A DNA stretch of 64,000 bases, from contig JBPCNO010000069.1 in the NCBI GenBank assembly GCA_051001135.1, forward strand, positions 37,753 through 101,752, given 5' to 3'. Below are positions 59,523-64,000 of the stretch, in pieces. Positions within the stretch are counted from its first letter, which is position 1. Each line of letters opens with the position of its first letter. This DNA comes from CAWHMN01 sp051001135 (GTDB taxonomy: Bacteria; Acidobacteriota; Terriglobia; Terriglobales; Acidobacteriaceae). Below the pieces are notes generated by a model. The model did not search any database. It had not been told where the DNA came from and saw only the letters and a program-made list of their open reading frames with translations. The position numbers and the translations under genes were made by a program.

Positions 59523-59523
59523 G

Positions 59524-60936
59524 TTAAGCACGAGGCGAGATGCCGAGACGCGATAGGGTGCGTTGCGAGAGATGCGCGATGATGGCTGCCTGTGACTGCC
59601 GGATCACCGTCTCGAGCGGTTGCGCGGCATCGATCACCACCACCGACTTCAATCTGCCGGCAAGCTCGAGATAGGCCTTCTGCTGACGGACGACCTCTTC
59701 GAAGGGGACTTCTTGCTTACGCGACCAGAGAACCTCGGGTGGCGCATTGAGAAGCAACGTGAGCTCTGGCTTGGGAATGATCTTCCCGATCAGCCGTAGC
59801 AGCCATCTGGGCCCGCCGTAGCGGATGCGTTTGGAATCGATCAGCATATCGTAGAAATAGCGGTCGGAGATCACCAGATGCGTACGCATCATGGCTGGGC
59901 GAATGCGGGCCAGATAGCCGGCGAAGTAATCGCTGGCCATGTAGACGGCCTTGATGATCGACATGAGGAAGCCACGTGGCGGCTTGCCGTGCGGATCGAC
60001 CACCGGCGCCCTCTCCCCCGCTCGCACCTTCAGGAAGTTGGGGCGCATGTGGAACCTGAGCACGCCGCGGTAGGCTGGCGCGAACTCGGTTGAGATCGCC
60101 TCAATCACAGAGGACTTGCCACACCCGTCCGGCCCCATGAACGCGATCCAGGCGCCGGTCGGCCGCAGGATGCGATCGCTCGCATGCTGCAGCCGGACTG
60201 CGGAGGATCGGAGCGTCTGAGGAAGAGTCTCCGCCGAATGGCGCCGCAGCTCCTTGCGAAGTGCTTCCAGGTTGTGGAGCAGAGGTTCCCAAACTCCAGT
60301 GGAAGCCATCTCGATCAACTTTCGGGTAGAGGCCGCCCCGAAGAACCGGCCCAGCAGCTCCGCCGCTTTCAGCGGATCCTCCGCATATAACCGGGAGAGG
60401 CGGCTTCCCTGCTCTTTCGTAAGCTCCCGCTTGTTCAGGCGCTTGATCAGGTAATAGGTGAACTCGTGCGCCGCGCCAGGAATCCAGAAGCCGCGCGGAT
60501 GCCAGCGTCTTTCCGCCAGGACATCCTCAGCCCGCAGCCACAGCCGCCCGAAGTGGCGATAGTCGGATGCGCTGTCCGGCTGCACCAGGCTCACCTTGGT
60601 CCCGGTCTGCAGCGTCAAAAGATAGGCTCTCCCGGATACTTCGTGCGGAATCACCTGAAACAGGCGGCTCCCCGTGTCTCGCGCGATGTCTGCGAGCAAG
60701 CCAGGCACGCGTTGAAAATCCCGCGCCCCGACCATGAAGTCGATGTCGGTATCGAAGTTGTCTGGCAGCTCATCGTAGCCCGTGAGCATGCAATAGGCTT
60801 CGCACTCACTCTCGAGCTTGGAGAGCAGCAGGCGCGCCACGACCGGTTTGAAGGTAACCGGCGAAACCGGACCTGCCCCACCGATAAGCATGGTTTCTTC
60901 CGTCGGAAGCAAGCCCGCCGCAGTCACCGGCTCCAT
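59524..60936 (-). CDS. Nucleotidyltransferase-like / thymidylate-kinase-like fusion
   Basis: The 470-residue protein starts at ATG 60936 (MEPVTAAGLLPTEETM), overlapping the epimerase stop by 13 nt. The N-terminal part (about 35-230) has YDELPDNFDTDIDFMVGARDF, whose DxD resembles nucleotidyltransferase catalytic acids, and HPRGFWIPGAAHEFTYYLIKR. The C-terminal part (about 260-470) is a P-loop kinase of thymidylate-kinase type: WIAFMGPDGCGKSSVIEAI, VISDRYFYDMLID and LTLLLNAPPEVLWSRK. Likely phosphorylates a (nucleoside or sugar) substrate in surface-glycan synthesis; the activity is inference. Confidence 0.75.
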   Translation of the reverse strand: MEPVTAAGLLPTEETMLIGGAGPVSPVTFKPVVARLLLSKLESECEAYCMLTGYDELPDNFDTDIDFMVGARDFQRVPGLLADIARDTGSRLFQVIPHEVSGRAYLLTLQTGTKVSLVQPDSASDYRHFGRLWLRAEDVLAERRWHPRGFWIPGAAHEFTYYLIKRLNKRELTKEQGSRLSRLYAEDPLKAAELLGRFFGAASTRKLIEMASTGVWEPLLHNLEALRKELRRHSAETLPQTLRSSAVRLQHASDRILRPTGAWIAFMGPDGCGKSSVIEAISTEFAPAYRGVLRFHMRPNFLKVRAGERAPVVDPHGKPPRGFLMSIIKAVYMASDYFAGYLARIRPAMMRTHLVISDRYFYDMLIDSKRIRYGGPRWLLRLIGKIIPKPELTLLLNAPPEVLWSRKQEVPFEEVVRQQKAYLELAGRLKSVVVIDAAQPLETVIRQSQAAIIAHLSQRTLSRLGISPRA

Positions 60937-61901
60937 ATTCCACCTTGTGTCTTCAGCCAGGAGATGGTTTGCTGCACTCCTTCTTCCAGGCTGTAAACAG
61001 GCCTTCCAAGCAGCTTGTAAGTCGGATCCATGTTCACCAGATAGCTCTCGGTCATGCTGTGATAGCGCGAGCTGAAGAGTGGAAATTTGATCCCGAGCTT
61101 TCTCAGAATGTCGCCGATGAAAGCGATGCCCCGAAGCACCGGCCGTGGAACGACGCGCGCCTTGCGACCGGTAAGGCCAACGGAAAATGCATTCACCCAC
61201 TGCTTGATATCATCAACCGGGTCGCCAACGTACACCACCTGCTCATTCACCCGATCCGCCGGCATGGTCAGCAAAGCCCAGATCTGCTCGACAATGTTCC
61301 CCACGTAACCGTAAGCGCGGTAGACCGGCTCACCGCCTGGATGTAGATACCTGCCCCGCTTCAACACGCTCCAGAACTCTTTGTCATAGCGCGGATGCCA
61401 GGCTCCCCAGATGTTCGTCGGCCTGACGATGGTCCAGCAGCAAGGCAGCTTCGCATCCCAGATCATGTCTTCCATGATGCACTTGCTGCGACCATAGACG
61501 GTGTGGGGATTATGGTAGCGCGGGTCCGTAGCCACGTGCCCTGGACCGATCACATACTGGGTAGAGATGAACAAGGCGCGCTCGATACCCGGCGTCGCCT
61601 GAATTGCTTTCAGGAGATTGGCCGAGCCGTCCGTGTTGATGCGGTAGTCCTCGACCTGCGTGCCATCCGTGTCCGTCCGCGCTGCCATGTGAACGATATG
61701 CGTGGGACCAAACTTCGCCATCTCGGACCTAAGACGATCCGGGTCGAGAATGTCTCCTGCAATCCAGAATGGCTTGTGCTCAGAAAGCTTCGGACTGGTC
61801 AGATCGTAGTTACAGATCTGCGCGTCTGGAGCAGCTTTCAGCACCTTCTCAAGGAAGTGTGTCCCAATAAATCCCGACCCGCCGGTGATGAATATTCTCA
61901 T
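60924..61901 (-). CDS. NAD-dependent epimerase/dehydratase (extended SDR)
   Basis: The 325-residue protein has the NAD motif ITGGSGFIGTHFLEK, an acidic GDILDPDRLRS, VHMAARTDTDG, STQYVIGPG and the catalytic YGRSK (YxxxK). It probably modifies a nucleotide sugar such as UDP-glucose or UDP-galactose. The start overlaps the GT4 stop by 4 nt (61898-61901) and the stop overlaps the next gene, so it sits inside a coupled operon. Confidence 0.9.
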   Translation of the reverse strand: MRIFITGGSGFIGTHFLEKVLKAAPDAQICNYDLTSPKLSEHKPFWIAGDILDPDRLRSEMAKFGPTHIVHMAARTDTDGTQVEDYRINTDGSANLLKAIQATPGIERALFISTQYVIGPGHVATDPRYHNPHTVYGRSKCIMEDMIWDAKLPCCWTIVRPTNIWGAWHPRYDKEFWSVLKRGRYLHPGGEPVYRAYGYVGNIVEQIWALLTMPADRVNEQVVYVGDPVDDIKQWVNAFSVGLTGRKARVVPRPVLRGIAFIGDILRKLGIKFPLFSSRYHSMTESYLVNMDPTYKLLGRPVYSLEEGVQQTISWLKTQGGIWSR

Positions 61902-63106
61902 GCGGATTGTCTCAGCTCGTTTACTAGATGAAATACGTTTGCCATGGCCTTTCGATGTGCTCCTATTGTAAATAAGTCCTCAAACCGGCCGCGTGATCGT
62001 CTTCCCATCTCCAGCCGCAATTCTTGCTGCGTCACCAGTATCGCGAGCGCATCGGCACAGGCCTGCACATCACGCGGCTTTACCAGCAGCGCATTCTCCC
62101 CCGCGATAACGACTTCCGGAATCCCTCGCCATTCCGTGGAGACAGTCGGCAGCGAAAAGCACATTGCCTCCAGCAATACGAGCGGGAAGGTTTCGGAGTG
62201 GAAGAAGCTGGGGAAGCAGAAGATGTCCGCCTCGCGGTACTCGTTCCACTTATCTTCGCCTGTGAGCACGCCCGGAAACTGCACGTGTTCCGAGATCGCA
62301 TTTGACTCCACGATGCGCTTTGCCTCCGCCTCGACTTCCGGCGATGCCCACCGACCCACGCAATGGAGGGAGACATCATGGCCCGCAGCGCGCAGCTTGG
62401 CAAACGCCTGAAGCGTCACCAGAATTCCCTTGTCTTCCGACATCATGCCTACGAACAGGATGCGTGGCCCTGCGGCTCCTCGATTGGAACGGTCGATCGT
62501 TGCTCCCGCCGTATCCTGAATACCGTTCGGGACAATCACCTGACGTGTGGCCCCCAGGTACGCTCCCTCGGGCGGTGCGGCGGCGGCAAGATGGATGGCC
62601 ACATCCGGCCTGGAGAACGCACGCGAGTAGAACCATTGAAACAGCTTGTTGAGTCTTGGCCGAAACTCCGCCAGGCCACTCGCATGAAAGTGGAAGATGG
62701 TTTGCCGGAAGCTCCAGCGTGTCAGGCAGAGGATCGCGATATCCCGCATGACCGGGAAGTATCTCGGCCCGGAAGGCGGATAGTAGAGCACGTCCGCCCG
62801 ATGCCGCACGCGGCCCACCAGCGTCGCCATCACCACCCGCACCAGGCGCAGCATTTTCGCGAACTGCCACTGACCCATCTCGTTCATCTCCCGCGAGAAA
62901 TCCAGCCGCACGTGGAAGAGTTCGACGCCGGGATACTGCCCGTCCAGCAACTCCTGGATCATGACCGCCTGCCCCCCAAATGGAGGCGGGGTTTGCCCCA
63001 GGACCAAGATTCGCAACGCATCGCTCTGACCGGCACTCACGCTCGCGTGCTCCCTTTCTGAACCTGCACGCTCAGCGTGCTCCTGTATGGTCGCGCTCTC
63101 AGGCAA
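61898..63106 (-). CDS. Family 4 glycosyltransferase
   Basis: The 402-residue GT-B enzyme has RILVLGQTPPPFGGQAVMIQ at the start, the C-terminal donor domain RILFVGMMSEDKG, and ETFPLVLLEAM (ExFxxxxxE signature), followed by STEWRGIPEVV. Donor and acceptor sugars are unknown. It overlaps the upstream phosphotransferase by 8 nt and the downstream epimerase by 4 nt. Confidence 0.9.
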   Translation of the reverse strand: MPESATIQEHAERAGSEREHASVSAGQSDALRILVLGQTPPPFGGQAVMIQELLDGQYPGVELFHVRLDFSREMNEMGQWQFAKMLRLVRVVMATLVGRVRHRADVLYYPPSGPRYFPVMRDIAILCLTRWSFRQTIFHFHASGLAEFRPRLNKLFQWFYSRAFSRPDVAIHLAAAAPPEGAYLGATRQVIVPNGIQDTAGATIDRSNRGAAGPRILFVGMMSEDKGILVTLQAFAKLRAAGHDVSLHCVGRWASPEVEAEAKRIVESNAISEHVQFPGVLTGEDKWNEYREADIFCFPSFFHSETFPLVLLEAMCFSLPTVSTEWRGIPEVVIAGENALLVKPRDVQACADALAILVTQQELRLEMGRRSRGRFEDLFTIGAHRKAMANVFHLVNELRQSA

Positions 63107-64000
63107 ACGCCTGGGTATGTTCGATCGCTCGCGCCAGGAAATCGAGATGCTCCGGTTCCTTCCGCTTGGCGCGCACCGCGACCTGCTTCAACAGATATGC
63201 GAGGAGCAAAGGCTTGAAGTCCTGCGCCCCCAATCCCACCGCCTGCCCATACGGCGCGAAGGCGTCCCGGCTTTTCAGCATCGTGGCATCGAGCGATTCG
63301 TTAAAGAGGTTTGCCGGCATGTAGTGGTAGTGGCATAAGTCCTGTCCCGGCAACCCTTTGATCTCGCCTTCTTCCCAATCAATTGCGTAGATCTCCCCGT
63401 CACATCGCTTCAGGTTCCACGGAAGGAAGTCTCCATGGATCCAGAACGCCGGATAGCGGCCTCCCGATCGAAGCCCTCCCGATCGAAGCTCTCCGGATCG
63501 AAGCTCTCCCGATCGAAGCGCAGACAACGCGGTACCCACAAGCTTCTGCTGGGTCAGCGAGAGCGCGCTCTCGTCGATACTGCTCTCCAGAGTTTCCGCA
63601 TAGGCGGAGATCTCGATCGACTCCGGCCTGCGATAGCTCAACAGCAGCTCCCGATGCTTAGCCGTGAATGCGCGTCCGCACAAATCTCCAATCACAGCCG
63701 ACTGGATAAACAATCCGGATTGAGGCTCCCAGGCCAGCACTCTGGGGCAGGTGCGAATGCCTGCCTGCTCCAGAGCCCCGAGCAACTCCGCTTCGTTCGC
63801 AATGTTTTCGTCCGCCTGCTTTCCCAAAGCAAATTTCAGTATGCCCGCAACCTCATAAGTCTCCGCCGAGATGAGCGAAATGACCAGCTTGCGGGTATCG
63901 CCGGGAACGCCGACATAGACCACCGGTCGCAGCGAAGACGATGGGAGACCAAACGCCTTTTCCCATGCGCCCACCACAAACTCAATTCGGCAGCGCTCCA
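63099..64000 (-). CDS. Aminoglycoside-phosphotransferase-like kinase (partial at window edge)
   Basis: Choline/APH-fold kinase: LKFALGKQADENIANEAELLGAL (ATP lysine and Glu), WIHGDFLPWNLK (catalytic Brenner motif HGDxxPxN) and IYAIDWEEGE (metal-binding Asp). The frame continues open to the window edge (RIEFVVGAW upstream of a GTG at 63977), so the 5' end is missing. A 15-bp tandem repeat encodes LRSGE/G units in the middle. In this operon it more likely phosphorylates a sugar or lipid intermediate than an antibiotic. Confidence 0.8.
   Translation of the reverse strand, partial: ERCRIEFVVGAWEKAFGLPSSSLRPVVYVGVPGDTRKLVISLISAETYEVAGILKFALGKQADENIANEAELLGALEQAGIRTCPRVLAWEPQSGLFIQSAVIGDLCGRAFTAKHRELLLSYRRPESIEISAYAETLESSIDESALSLTQQKLVGTALSALRSGELRSGELRSGGLRSGGRYPAFWIHGDFLPWNLKRCDGEIYAIDWEEGEIKGLPGQDLCHYHYMPANLFNESLDATMLKSRDAFAPYGQAVGLGAQDFKPLLLAYLLKQVAVRAKRKEPEHLDFLARAIEHTQAFA
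63466..63520. repeat. 15-bp in-frame minisatellite
   Basis: Four units starting GATCGAAG at 63466, 63481, 63496 and 63511 (the last partial). On the minus strand they encode repeating LRSG(E/G) in a loop of the kinase just before the HGD motif. Changes in copy number would keep the frame. Confidence 0.85.

Overview
The window is about 64 kb of GC-rich bacterial chromosome with dense genes on both strands. The gene content suggests Acidobacteriota, probably the Terriglobia/Acidobacteriaceae: a large pro-kumamolisin (S53) protease with Ig-like repeats and a C-terminal membrane segment, an imuA-imuB-dnaE2 cassette, secreted M13 and M16 peptidases, and a secreted pullulanase. This placement is inference; there is no rRNA gene, and I recognise no tRNA, to confirm it.

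Layout. 1-5.3 kb: a Pro/Ala-rich membrane protein whose 3' end has been copied into a tandem repeat, glycine oxidase (thiO), citrate synthase, a REP-like repeat pair, an exported DinB-fold protein and a hypothetical. 5.6-12.8 kb: a GT39-type membrane glycosyltransferase, cysteine desulfurase (iscS-like) and tRNA 2-thiouridylase (mnmA). The last two are separated by a two-gene restriction-modification-like insert: an EcoRI-type adenine methyltransferase and a DUF262-HNH protein. 12.8-19.4 kb: an envelope group (repeat-containing coiled coil, YtxH, BON/glycine-zipper lipoprotein) and the kumamolisin. 19.6-26.9 kb: a coupled M16 peptidase pair, glmU, an ECF-like sigma factor, an HD-GYP response regulator and phhB. 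27-33 kb: a PCYCGC protein, GNAT acetyltransferase, cupin/ATP-grasp pair, a divergent PNPOx-like/MocR pair, and a carboxymuconolactone-decarboxylase-like gene that looks frameshifted.

33-41 kb is a one-directional translesion and repair block: dinB, mutM, imuA, imuB, dnaE2. 41-52 kb holds two VOC proteins, the pullulanase, a decayed HxlR regulator, a BNR-repeat/MoaD-like coupled pair, two DoxX-like proteins, a thioredoxin-like protein and an M13 peptidase. 52-59.5 kb has three paralogous secreted right-handed beta-helix proteins. 59.5-64 kb is a tightly overlapped surface-polysaccharide-type operon (phosphotransferase, GT4, epimerase, nucleotidyltransferase-thymidylate-kinase fusion) that runs off the right edge.

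The points most worth a second look are the methyltransferase/DUF262-HNH insert between iscS and mnmA, the beta-helix triplet beside the polysaccharide operon with its unusual fusion protein, the BNR/MoaD pair, the extended mutasome cluster, the MocR operator candidates, two frameshifted genes, and several repeat or dyad structures in non-coding DNA. All assignments come from reading motifs by eye; no database search was run.
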